Below are positions 25,711 through 34,333 of a DNA stretch of 64,000 nt, piece after piece. A model generated the notes under the pieces. The model searched no databases and had not been told where the DNA came from. It was given only the letters and a program-made list of their open reading frames with translations. The stretch comes from JAWKHR01 sp041394725 (GTDB lineage: Bacteria > Acidobacteriota > Vicinamibacteria > Vicinamibacterales > SCN-69-37). The position numbers and the translations under genes were made by a program. The DNA is taken from the NCBI GenBank assembly GCA_041394725.1, contig JAWKHR010000038.1:1-64000 (forward strand), given 5' to 3'. How positions within the stretch are numbered: the first letter of the stretch is position 1; every line of letters begins with the position of its first letter.

Positions 25711-27944
25711 CGCTCGGGCCGCAGCACCAGGTTCTCGATGAAGAACTCCATCATGCGCGCGCCATTCACGTTGCTGTGGCCCGCGTCGGGGCCGACCTGC
25801 AGCTCGAAGCTCTTGCCGCAGGGCGGGCCGCCGCGGCCGCCGCGCCCGCCGGCGCAGCCCGACTGCTGCAGCGCGCGGATGAGCTGCATCGAGTTGTTCG
25901 GGTGCACGTTGTTGTCGGCCGTGCCGTAGTACAGCAGCAGCCGCCCGCGCAGGTCGTCGACGTAGGTCATCGCGCTGCCCGCGTCGTAGCCCGCCTCGTT
26001 CTCCTGCGGAATCCACATGTAGCGCTCGGTGTAGATCGTGTCGTAGTGCCGCCACGACGTCACCGGCGAGGCCGACGACGCCGCGCTGAACACGTCGGGG
26101 TGCCGCAGCAGTTCCATCACGGACGTATAGCCGCCATAGGACGAGCCGTGGATCCCCACGCGCGCGCGGTCGAAGTACGGCCGCGACCACAGCGCCTTGA
26201 TCCCGAGCGCCATGTCGTCCATCTCGACCTGGCCCAGCTTCAGGTAGATCGCGTCGAGCGCGCGCTTCCCCAGGCCCGGCGCCGCGCGCGAACTGAGGTT
26301 CACGACCAGAAAGCCGTACTCGGTGTTCGCGTTCGGCAGCGTGAAGGTCTCCGTCGGCACGTTGCTGCCCGACGCCGGTCCGCCGTAGACCGGCACCAGC
26401 GTCGGATAGGTCTTCGAGGGGTCGAACGTGGACGGGAACGCGATCGTCCCGTGGAGCGTCGTCTTCCCGTCGGCCGCGAGATAGGTGAACATCTCGACCT
26501 TCTTCAGGCCGAGCGCCTCGAACCGCGTCAGATCACTCGAGGCGAGCCGGGCGACGACCGCGCCCGTCGTGGCGTCGACGAGCTGCGTCGCGGGCGGCTG
26601 GTCGTGCGTCTGGTAGACGTCGGTGAAGTACTTCCCGTCGGGCGAGAGCGTCACCGCGTGCGTGAACGCCGGATCGGTCAGCCGCCGGTCGCCGGTCCCG
26701 TCCAGGCCGACGCGGTGCAGCTGCAGCTTCAGGGGGTTGTCGCCGTCGCGCGCCATGTAGAAGAGGACGTTCGCGTCCTCGTCCACCCGCACGATGGCCC
26801 CGGACTCGAAGCCGTCGTTCGTCGTGATCGGGTTCAGCAGGCGGCCCTGCCAGTCGTAGAGGTAGTAGTTCGTCCAGCCGTTCCGCTCCGACTCCCAGAT
26901 GAACCGGCGGTTGTCGGCCAGCATCCGCATCTGGGGCCGGTTGTCGGTCCACCCGGTGAGCCAGGCCTCGTGCACGAGGACCCGGCACTTCGCCGTCGCC
27001 GGACTGCACGCGACGAACTCCATGATCTGCTGCCGCCGGTTCGTCCGGTTCATCAGCAGCTCGGTGCCGTCGGGCGACCAGCGCACGTTGTACACGTAGT
27101 GGCCGACGACCGCGTTGGAGAACGGCTGGCCGTCGCGGACGTCGAGCGTGGTCGCCCGACGGGCGGCGACGTCGTAGACCAGCACGTCGGCAATCGGGTT
27201 GTCGGTGCCGGCCTTGGGGTAGGCCTCCACGTCCATCGTGCTCTGCAGCTCGGTCTGGTCCAGCTGCAGGAAGTAGTCCTTCACCGGGCTCTCGTCGAAG
27301 CGGTAGAACGCGACCTTCGACCCGTCGGGCGACCACCAGATCGCGCTCGTCTGGCCGAGTTCCTCGCCGTACACCCAGCTCGCCGTCCCGTACTTGATCC
27401 GCTGCGCCTCGCTGCCGTCGGTCGTGATCGCGACCTCGCCGCTGCCGTCGGCGTTGGCGAGGTAGAGGTTGCGGTCGCGGTAGAAGGCCTTCTTCGTGTC
27501 GTCGGGCGACGCGGCGCAGGCGCTCTGGCGCCCGCGCTCGACGGCCTGCGGCGGGCACGCGACGCTCGCGGCCGCCCCCCGGCCGCCGCGTCCACCCCGA
27601 CCGCCCTGGCCGGCCCCGCCGGCGCGCCCCCCGCGCCCGCCCCGCCCGGCGCCGGACCCGGCCGGCGCGTCCCCGGTGACCGTCGCCTGCCCGGTCGCGA
27701 CGTCGAACCGGTGGAGGCGGCCGGCATGCGCCCAGGTGAACGCCGCGCTGTCGGCCTGCCACATGACGTCGACGGCGCCCGAGACGTACGCGGGCTCCTC
27801 GCGGAGGGCCTCCTGCATCCGGGCGTACTGGTCGTATCCCGGCATCTTCAGCAGCCGGTCCTGCGCCTCGACCGTGGTGCCGGTCGAGGTCCAGGCCAGC
27901 GCGCCCCCGGCCAGCGTCATGATCCCCAGTACCCGTCGCGTCAT
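25695..27944 (-). CDS. exported S9 family peptidase (dipeptidyl peptidase IV-like)
   Basis: 749 residues with a signal peptide (residues 1-28). A DPP4-type beta-propeller (about 60-500; WSPDGSKVAFYRFDES, WSPDGTELLMNR) precedes the alpha/beta-hydrolase domain with nucleophile GSSYGGY (S602), acid GTADNNVHP (D677) and DAGHSN (H723). It should cleave dipeptides from peptide N-termini in the periplasm. Two Gly/Arg-rich low-complexity insertions are unusual: residues 97-123 between propeller blades and 699-707 just before the catalytic His, the latter flanked by two Cys that could form a disulfide. A tandem duplication of its 3' end follows the stop. Confidence 0.92.
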   Translation of the reverse strand: MTRRVLGIMTLAGGALAWTSTGTTVEAQDRLLKMPGYDQYARMQEALREEPAYVSGAVDVMWQADSAAFTWAHAGRLHRFDVATGQATVTGDAPAGSGAGRGGRGGRAGGAGQGGRGGRGGRGAAASVACPPQAVERGRQSACAASPDDTKKAFYRDRNLYLANADGSGEVAITTDGSEAQRIKYGTASWVYGEELGQTSAIWWSPDGSKVAFYRFDESPVKDYFLQLDQTELQSTMDVEAYPKAGTDNPIADVLVYDVAARRATTLDVRDGQPFSNAVVGHYVYNVRWSPDGTELLMNRTNRRQQIMEFVACSPATAKCRVLVHEAWLTGWTDNRPQMRMLADNRRFIWESERNGWTNYYLYDWQGRLLNPITTNDGFESGAIVRVDEDANVLFYMARDGDNPLKLQLHRVGLDGTGDRRLTDPAFTHAVTLSPDGKYFTDVYQTHDQPPATQLVDATTGAVVARLASSDLTRFEALGLKKVEMFTYLAADGKTTLHGTIAFPSTFDPSKTYPTLVPVYGGPASGSNVPTETFTLPNANTEYGFLVVNLSSRAAPGLGKRALDAIYLKLGQVEMDDMALGIKALWSRPYFDRARVGIHGSSYGGYTSVMELLRHPDVFSAASSASPVTSWRHYDTIYTERYMWIPQENEAGYDAGSAMTYVDDLRGRLLLYYGTADNNVHPNNSMQLIRALQQSGCAGGRGGRGGPPCGKSFELQVGPDAGHSNVNGARMMEFFIENLVLRPERLTGR

Positions 27945-28061
27945 CGGCGTCCCCTCCAGGGTGAGGGCTGGAAGTGTGTCGCAAATGCGGGCGGGGGACA
28001 ACGGGGCCACATCGGGCACGACGAGGGCGGCCGGGACGGGCCCGTATACTGAGGCTGTCCC

Positions 28062-29558
28062 GTGCGCTCCGTGACTCCCGCCTCGCGCATCCGCGCGCTC
28101 AACGACGCCCCGGTCCGGCCCGATTGCGCCGTCGTCCTCTACTGGATGATCGCGGCGCGACGGCTGCACGGGAGCTTCGCGCTCGACCACGCGATGGCGC
28201 GCGCCCGGGAGCTCGGCCGCCCGCTCGTCATCCTCGAGCCGCTGCGCGCCGGGTACCGCTGGGCGAACGACCGGCTGCACCGCTTCGTGATCGACGGCAT
28301 GGCGGCACACACCCGGGCCCTCGCGGGCACGCCCGTCACCTACCTCCCGTACGTCGAGGCCGCGCCGGGCGACGGCCGTGGTCTGCTCCGGGCGCTGGCC
28401 GCCCAGGCCGCGGTCGTCGTCACCGACGACTACCCGTGCTTCTTCCTCCCGCGCATGACCGCGGCGGCGGCCGCGCAAATCGACGTCCGGCTGGAGGCCA
28501 TCGATGGCAACGGGGTGCTGCCGATGCGCGGCACCGACCGGACCTTCCCCACCGCCTACGCGTTTCGCGCGCACCTGCAGCGCGAGTTCCGCGACGCGAT
28601 GCGCGCGTGGCCGTCCGATCCGGACTTCGACGATCTCCCGGCACGGTGGCACCCGCCGGCGTCGCTGCTCGCGCGGTGGCCGATGGCCGAACCCGACGCG
28701 CTCACCTCGCCCGACGCGCTCATCGGCGGCCTGCCGATCGACCACAAAGTGGCGCCCGCGGCGATCCGGGGAGGCGGACCGGCGGCGCGCCAGGCACTCG
28801 CGCGATTCGTGGACGAGGCGCTGCCCCGCTACGCCGAGGACCAGAAACACCCCGATCTGCGGGGCACGAGCCGCCTCTCCCCATACCTGCACTTCGGCCA
28901 CCTCGGCGCGCACGAGGTCTTCGCCGCCGTGATGCGGGCCGAGGGCTGGACGTCGCGCCGGCTCGCCGAGAGGGGCGGTGGCGCGCGCGCGGGCTGGTGG
29001 GGCGCGTCGCCGGGCGCCGAGGCGTTCCTCGATCAGCTGATCACCTGGCGCGAGCTGGGCTTCAACATGTGCGCGACCCGGCCCGACGACTACGACCGCT
29101 ACGACTCGCTGCCCGACTGGGCGCGCCGGACGCTCGGCGACCACGGCTCGGATCCGCGGACCTGGACCTACACGCCGGACGAGTTCGAGCGCGCGCGCAC
29201 GCACGACGACGTCTGGAACGCCGCCCAGCGCCAGCTCGTCCGCGACGGCTGGATGCACAATTACCTGCGCATGCTCTGGGGCAAGAAGATCCTGGAGTGG
29301 ACGCCGGACCCGCACGCCGCGCTCGAGACGATGATCGCGGTGATGAACCGGTGGGCGCTCGACGGCCGCGACCCCAATTCGTACACCGGCTATCTGTGGA
29401 CGCTCGGGCGCTACGACCGCCCCTGGGCGCCGAGCCGCCCGATCTTCGGCACCGTCCGCTACATGAGCTCCGACAACACGAAGCGGAAGCTGAAGATGAA
29501 GGGCTATCTGGCGGCGTACGGCGCGCAGGGGCAGGGCGCGCTCGAGATGGGTGACTGA
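28062..29558 (+). CDS. class II CPD photolyase (deoxyribodipyrimidine photo-lyase)
   Basis: 498 residues from GTG 28062. The N-terminal Rossmann domain begins VVLYWMIAARRLHGSFALDHA, the form seen in class II photolyases, and the FAD-binding helical domain carries SRLSPYLHFGHLGAHEVF, ITWRELGFN and GWMHNYLRMLWGKKILEW followed by RDPNSYTGYLWTLGRYDRPW. It should repair cyclobutane pyrimidine dimers with blue light. It is monocistronic; its last 55 bp overlap the convergent D-aminoacylase gene. Confidence 0.9.
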   Translation: MRSVTPASRIRALNDAPVRPDCAVVLYWMIAARRLHGSFALDHAMARARELGRPLVILEPLRAGYRWANDRLHRFVIDGMAAHTRALAGTPVTYLPYVEAAPGDGRGLLRALAAQAAVVVTDDYPCFFLPRMTAAAAAQIDVRLEAIDGNGVLPMRGTDRTFPTAYAFRAHLQREFRDAMRAWPSDPDFDDLPARWHPPASLLARWPMAEPDALTSPDALIGGLPIDHKVAPAAIRGGGPAARQALARFVDEALPRYAEDQKHPDLRGTSRLSPYLHFGHLGAHEVFAAVMRAEGWTSRRLAERGGGARAGWWGASPGAEAFLDQLITWRELGFNMCATRPDDYDRYDSLPDWARRTLGDHGSDPRTWTYTPDEFERARTHDDVWNAAQRQLVRDGWMHNYLRMLWGKKILEWTPDPHAALETMIAVMNRWALDGRDPNSYTGYLWTLGRYDRPWAPSRPIFGTVRYMSSDNTKRKLKMKGYLAAYGAQGQGALEMGD

Positions 29559-31141
29559 GACCCGGCGCTGGTGCCCTGGTGGTCGCGGCGCAGGACCCGG
29601 CCGCCCCGCGCGCCCGTGAACTCCCCCTCGGCGCGCGCCACCTGCCCGTTGACGACGACCCAGTCGATGCCCGCCGCCTCGGGAAACGGATCCTCGTACG
29701 TCGCCCGATCCTGTACCCGCGCCGGGTCGAAGACGATCACGTCGGCCAGGGCGCCCTCGCGGATGACGCCGCGATCGGTCAGGCCGAAGGTCGCGGCCGT
29801 GAGGCTCGTCGCCGTCCGCACCGCCTCCTCGAGCGTGAGCACGCCGCGGTCGCGGACGTAGCGCGCGATCCGGCGCGCGAACGCGCCCTGGCTGCGCGGG
29901 TGCGGCTGGCCCGCGCCCGGCCGCACCAGTCCCCCGTCGCTCGACGCCATCGTCCAGGGCTGGCGCATGATCCGGTCGATGTCCTCGTCGGACATGTTGA
30001 ACGACACGATCGACGCGGTCCCGGAGACGACGATGTCGGCGGCGGCCTGCTCGGGAGACACGCCGCGCGCGTCGGCGATCTCCGAGAGCCTGCGGCCGGC
30101 CAGGCCGGGCGCGCCGCGCCCGGATGCGATGACGATCGACGCGGGCCCGCCGCGCCGCCGGATGTTCTCGCGCACCATCGCGAGGAACGCCGTCCGCGAC
30201 TCGGTCCCCGAGAGCGCCTCCTCGGCCGACCGCGCGGTCTCGCCCGGCATCACGGCCGCGGCGAGGCTGGTCGACGACGCGTCGTACGGGTACTGGTCGG
30301 CGAGCACCTCGACGCCGCGGGCGCGTGCCGCGTCGATGTGCGCGATCATCTCGCGGCTCAGGCCCCAGCTGTCGGGCCCGAGCGCCTTCATGTGCGAGAC
30401 CACGCCGCGCACGCCGGCCTCCTCGGCGACGCGGATGACCTCGTCCACGGAGGCGACGACGCCGGTGTCGTAGGTGCCCTCGTCGCGGATGTGGCTCGTG
30501 TAGACGCCGCCGGCCTCGCGCGCCAGGGCGATGACCTCCTCGAGCCTGGCATAGCGACCCGGGATGTAGAACAGGCCGCTCGAGAGCCCGAAGGCGCCGT
30601 CGGCGGCCGCCTGCCGGACCAGCGCGCGCATGCGATCGAGATCGCCGGCGGTCGGCTGCCGGTCGGCGCTGCCGATCACGGCGCGGCGCACGCTGCCGTG
30701 ACCGATGAGCAGCGCGGCGTTGATGCCGATCCCGCCGTCCGCGAGCGAGGCGGCCTGCGCCGCGAGATCGACCGGCCCCCCGCCGTCGGGATTCCCGATC
30801 ACCGTCGTCACGCCCTGGGCCAGCAGCCCGCGGGCATCGCGCAGGTCCGGCGCGCCGAGCGACTCGAGCGCGTGCGAGTGCGCGTCGATGAAGCCGGGCG
30901 CCACGACGCGGTCGCGCGCGTCCACCACCCGGGCCGCGGCGTGCCCGGCCAGCCGGCCCACGGCCACGATCCGGTCGCCGCGGATGCCGACGTCGGCCCG
31001 TCGCCAGGGATTGCCGGTGCCGTCGAGGAGGCGGCCGCCCGAGACGAGCAGGTCGAACGGCGCGTCCTGCCCGGCCGGCGCCGCCGCCAGGAGGCCGAAG
31101 GCGATTCCGAGCGTGGCGAGGGGGCGGAGGCGGCGGGTCAT
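29504..31141 (-). CDS. exported N-acyl-D-amino-acid deacylase (D-aminoacylase) family amidohydrolase
   Basis: 545 residues with an N-terminal signal (LGIAFGLLAAAPAG). Amidohydrolase features: DLLVSGGRLLDGTGNPWRRADVG, VAPGFIDAHSHAL metal-binding motif, GHGSVRRAVIG, YTSHIRDEG, GVVSHMKALG and SSDGG for the catalytic Asp. The C-terminus has TSLTAATFGLTDRGVIREG and FDPARVQD, typical of D-aminoacylase/dihydropyrimidinase-like enzymes. Expected to hydrolyse N-acyl-D-amino acids or D-dipeptides outside the cytoplasm. The final 20 or so codons overlap the photolyase 3' end and diverge from the family, so the C-terminus has probably been extended by loss of an earlier stop. Confidence 0.88.
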   Translation of the reverse strand: MTRRLRPLATLGIAFGLLAAAPAGQDAPFDLLVSGGRLLDGTGNPWRRADVGIRGDRIVAVGRLAGHAAARVVDARDRVVAPGFIDAHSHALESLGAPDLRDARGLLAQGVTTVIGNPDGGGPVDLAAQAASLADGGIGINAALLIGHGSVRRAVIGSADRQPTAGDLDRMRALVRQAAADGAFGLSSGLFYIPGRYARLEEVIALAREAGGVYTSHIRDEGTYDTGVVASVDEVIRVAEEAGVRGVVSHMKALGPDSWGLSREMIAHIDAARARGVEVLADQYPYDASSTSLAAAVMPGETARSAEEALSGTESRTAFLAMVRENIRRRGGPASIVIASGRGAPGLAGRRLSEIADARGVSPEQAAADIVVSGTASIVSFNMSDEDIDRIMRQPWTMASSDGGLVRPGAGQPHPRSQGAFARRIARYVRDRGVLTLEEAVRTATSLTAATFGLTDRGVIREGALADVIVFDPARVQDRATYEDPFPEAAGIDWVVVNGQVARAEGEFTGARGGRVLRRDHQGTSAGSQSPISSAPCPCAPYAAR

Positions 31142-31227
31142 GCGTCGCTACTCTAGCGCCACCCGGCCCCCGACGAACCATCCGGCCGCCGGCCCCGTCC
31201 AATGCGGTATTGCTCTTCGTGAAGATA

Positions 31228-31243
31228 TATCTCTAGAGAGATA
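31228..31243 (+). promoter_or_regulatory. PadR operator candidate
   Basis: TATCTC-TAGA-GAGATA, a dyad with 6-bp arms, lies 10 bp upstream of the PadR start in an A/T-rich island. PadR proteins commonly repress their own operon through dyads of this size. Confidence 0.55.
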
Positions 31244-31253
31244 GAATCACCCG

Positions 31254-31589
31254 ATGTCCGCGAAACCGCTGCCGCCGCACTGGTTCCACATCCTGCTGGC
31301 CCTGGCCGGGTCGGACCGGCACGGCCTCGGCATCCAGCAGGACGTGCTCGACCGCACGGGCGGGCAGGTGCGCCTGTGGCCCGGCATGCTCTACCGGAAC
31401 CTGCACCGGCTCCGGGAAGCCGGCCTCATCGAGGAGACGGCGGGGCCGCCGGCGCCGGAAGCCGGGTCGCCGCGGTACTACCGCCTGACGGCGGCGGGCC
31501 GGCGGCTCTGCCGCGACGAGGCGGCGCGGCTGGCGGATCTGGTCGCGGTCGCGCGCGAGCGGCGGGTATTCGGCAAGGGCCGGCCGTGA
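31254..31589 (+). CDS. PadR-family transcriptional regulator
   Basis: 111 residues, winged helix of PadR type: HWFHILLALAGSDRHGLGIQQDVLDRT, LWPGMLYRNLHRLREAGLIEE and the wing SPRYYRLTAAGRRLCRDEAARL. It lacks the long C-terminal helix of vanillate-type PadR and resembles the short regulators that precede ADOP permeases in Acidobacteriota. Its TGA overlaps the GTG of the permease, so the two are translationally coupled. It probably represses this pair through the dyad at 31228-31243; the ligand is unknown. Confidence 0.9.
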   Translation: MSAKPLPPHWFHILLALAGSDRHGLGIQQDVLDRTGGQVRLWPGMLYRNLHRLREAGLIEETAGPPAPEAGSPRYYRLTAAGRRLCRDEAARLADLVAVARERRVFGKGRP

Positions 31590-34306
31590 GCGCGACCCGC
31601 CGGATGTACCGCGGCCTGGCCCGGCTGCTCCCGCGCCACGTGCGCGAGGAAGGGGGCGGCGACCTCGAACTCGCCGCGGTCGCGTGCCTCGAGGCCGCGC
31701 GCGCGCGCCGGGGTCGCCCCGGCGTGACCGTCGCGTGGGTCGGCCTCGTCGCCGACGTCGCGTTCACGGCCGTCGCGGCACGCCGCGACGCCGCCCGATC
31801 CCGGATTCTCGCATCGTCCGCCGCGCCGCGGCGAGGAGTCATCGAACGCATGCTGGACAACCTCCGCAAGGACCTCCGCTTCGCCGTCCGGTCGCTGGTC
31901 CGCCAGCCGGGCTTCACGCTGGTCACGGTGCTGACGCTCGCGCTGGGGATCGGCGCGAACACGGCGGTCTTCTCCGTGCTGAACGGCGTCATCCTGCGGC
32001 CGCTGCCGTATCCGCAGCCGGAGCGGCTGGTGTACATCACGAGCCAGTTCCCGACGCTGGACTTCGACCAGTTCTGGGTCTCGCCGCCGGAGTTCGTCGA
32101 GTACCGCGAGCGCAACCAGGTGATGGCGTCGGTGGGCGCCTACTCGGTCGGGTCGGCCACGCTCGGCAGCGACCCGCCGAGCCGGCCGGTGCGCGCGCAG
32201 GTCACCCCGGACCTGCTCGAGACCCTCGGGGTGCCGCCGATGGCCGGCCGGCCGTTCGAGGCGGCCGACTCGGCGCCGGGCGCGGCGCCCGTCGCGATCC
32301 TCTCGTGGGAGCTGTGGCAGCGCGGGTTCGGGGGCGATCGCGACGTGGTCGGACGCGACGTGCTCATCAACAACGTGTCCACGCGCATCGTCGGCGTGAT
32401 GCCGGCCGGCTTCGACGTGCACGACCAGAAAATCGAGCTGTGGACGCCGTTCATCATCGACCCGGCGCAGCTGCCCGGACGGCGCGGCAACCACCTGCTC
32501 TACCTGATCGGCCGGCTCGCGCCCGGCGTGACGATGGCGCAGGCGCAGGCGGACCTGGAGCGTCAGCTCGCCGACTGGCAGACGCTCGCGCCCAACTCGC
32601 ACACGCCGTCGCCCGACCGGCACCGGCTGCGGATCGACCCGCTCAAGGAAGACATGGTCGGATCGGTGCGCCGCGCGCTCGTCATCCTGCAGGCGGCCGT
32701 CGCGTTCGTGCTGCTCATCGCGTGCGCGAACCTCGCGAACCTGCTGATCGCGCGGGCCGACACGCGGAGCCGCGAGTACGCGGTGCGGAGCGCGCTCGGG
32801 GCGTCGCGGGGGCGGATCTTCGTCCAGCTGGTCACCGAGGGGCTCGTGATCGCCGTACTCGCCGCGATCGTCGGGACCGGACTGGCGTGGGCCGGGCTCA
32901 CGGCCCTCCTCACGGTCAACCCGGACGCAATTCCGCGGACCGCGGAAGTCTCGCTCGACTGGATGGTGCTGGGCTTCACGCTGGGCGTGGCGATGCTGAC
33001 CGCGTTCGTCTTCGGGCTCGTGCCGCTGGCGCACCTCTCGAAGGGCTCGGTCGGCCAGGCGCTCAAGGACGCGGGCGGACGGTCGGCGGCCGGATCGGTC
33101 CGGACGGGCCTGCGGTCGATGCTGGTCATCGGCGAGGTCGCGCTCGCGGTGATGCTGGTCGCGGGCGCCGGGCTGCTCATCCGCAGCTTCGTGAACCTGA
33201 TGCAGGTGGACCTCGGCTTCGACCGCGCCCAGCTCTCGACCTTCCGCGTCGTGCTGCCCGGCAACGCCTACGACCCGCCGGCCCAGGTGGCCTTCTACGA
33301 TCGCCTGCTGGGCGAGCTGCGGGCGATTCCCGGCGTCACGTCGGCGGCACTGACGTCCGGCCTGCCGCCGCTCCGATCCGTGGACGCGAACGACACGGAC
33401 TTCGAGCACATTCCCAACAACCGGCCCCCCGGAACCCAGCCGGCCGAGAACGTGGACTTCTGGCAGGGCATCTCGCTGGACTACGTGGACACGATGGGGA
33501 TTCCGGTGGTCGAGGGCCGCGGGTTCGAGCGGCCGGATCTCCAGGGTCCGCCCGTCGCGCTCGTCAACGAAACGCTGGCGCGGCGGTTCTTCGAGGACCG
33601 CAGCCCGATCGGCGCCCACGTGAAGCCGGGGTTCGGCGACGGCACGCCGTGGCTCACGATCGTCGGGGTCCTCAAGGACGTCAAGCAGGGCGGCGTGGAC
33701 TCGGGCGCCGGCACGCAGCTGTTCCTGCTCAACGACCAGCTGCCGCGCGTCGCGGGCTTCTCGTACTCCCAGATGAACGTGGTCGTGCGGTCGCCGCTGC
33801 CGCTCGACGCGCTGGCGCCACAGTTCCGTCGCATCATGCACGGCCTGGATGCGGCGCTGCCGATCGTCAACATGCGGACGATGGACGAGGTCGTCGGCGA
33901 ATCGGTCGCGCGGCCCCGGTTTCTGACGCTGCTGCTCGGCGTCCTGGCGGCCCTCGCGCTGGCGCTCGCCGCGGTCGGGACCTACGGCATCCTGTCCTAC
34001 CTGGTGACGGAGCGGCGGAAGGAGATCGGGATCCGGATGGCGCTCGGCGCGGACCGCCGGCAGGTGCTGGGCCTCGTGCTGGGGCGCGGGCTGCTGCTCT
34101 CGGGGCTCGGCCTGGCCGCCGGGCTCGTCGGCGCCACGGCGCTCACGCGCGTGCTCGCGAACCTGCTGTTCAACGTCACGCCGACCGATCCGGTCACGCT
34201 CGGCGCCGTCACGGTCGTCATCGCCGCCGTGGCGCTCGTCGCCTGCGTCATCCCGGCGTTCCGGGCCACGCGGGTGAACCCGATCGCGGTGCTGCGGAAC
34301 GGCTGA
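31586..34306 (+). CDS. ADOP-type ABC permease (acidobacterial duplicated orphan permease)
   Basis: 906 residues from GTG 31586. A cytoplasmic prefix domain (about 1-85) is followed by two MacB_PCD/FtsX units: RFAVRSLVRQPGFTLVTVLT with the first helix, periplasmic domain (about 130-350), three helices (LQAAVAFVLLIACANLANLL), then a second periplasmic domain (about 570-790) and three helices ending YGILSYLVTERRKEIGIRMALGA and RVNPIAVLRNG. No ATPase gene is adjacent, hence orphan. Related MacB-type systems act as mechanotransmission pumps on lipids, peptides or drugs from the periplasm. This family is a strong marker of Acidobacteriota. Confidence 0.93.
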   Translation: MSATRRMYRGLARLLPRHVREEGGGDLELAAVACLEAARARRGRPGVTVAWVGLVADVAFTAVAARRDAARSRILASSAAPRRGVIERMLDNLRKDLRFAVRSLVRQPGFTLVTVLTLALGIGANTAVFSVLNGVILRPLPYPQPERLVYITSQFPTLDFDQFWVSPPEFVEYRERNQVMASVGAYSVGSATLGSDPPSRPVRAQVTPDLLETLGVPPMAGRPFEAADSAPGAAPVAILSWELWQRGFGGDRDVVGRDVLINNVSTRIVGVMPAGFDVHDQKIELWTPFIIDPAQLPGRRGNHLLYLIGRLAPGVTMAQAQADLERQLADWQTLAPNSHTPSPDRHRLRIDPLKEDMVGSVRRALVILQAAVAFVLLIACANLANLLIARADTRSREYAVRSALGASRGRIFVQLVTEGLVIAVLAAIVGTGLAWAGLTALLTVNPDAIPRTAEVSLDWMVLGFTLGVAMLTAFVFGLVPLAHLSKGSVGQALKDAGGRSAAGSVRTGLRSMLVIGEVALAVMLVAGAGLLIRSFVNLMQVDLGFDRAQLSTFRVVLPGNAYDPPAQVAFYDRLLGELRAIPGVTSAALTSGLPPLRSVDANDTDFEHIPNNRPPGTQPAENVDFWQGISLDYVDTMGIPVVEGRGFERPDLQGPPVALVNETLARRFFEDRSPIGAHVKPGFGDGTPWLTIVGVLKDVKQGGVDSGAGTQLFLLNDQLPRVAGFSYSQMNVVVRSPLPLDALAPQFRRIMHGLDAALPIVNMRTMDEVVGESVARPRFLTLLLGVLAALALALAAVGTYGILSYLVTERRKEIGIRMALGADRRQVLGLVLGRGLLLSGLGLAAGLVGATALTRVLANLLFNVTPTDPVTLGAVTVVIAAVALVACVIPAFRATRVNPIAVLRNG

Positions 34307-34333
34307 GGCCGGCGGGGATGACGGGCGCGCGGC

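Noticed and set aside
25695..31202. A single 1835-codon frame covering the S9 peptidase and everything upstream
   Set aside because: Only the part from ATG 27944 is protein-like and starts with a signal peptide; the upstream part is antisense to the photolyase and an alternative frame of the D-aminoacylase gene.
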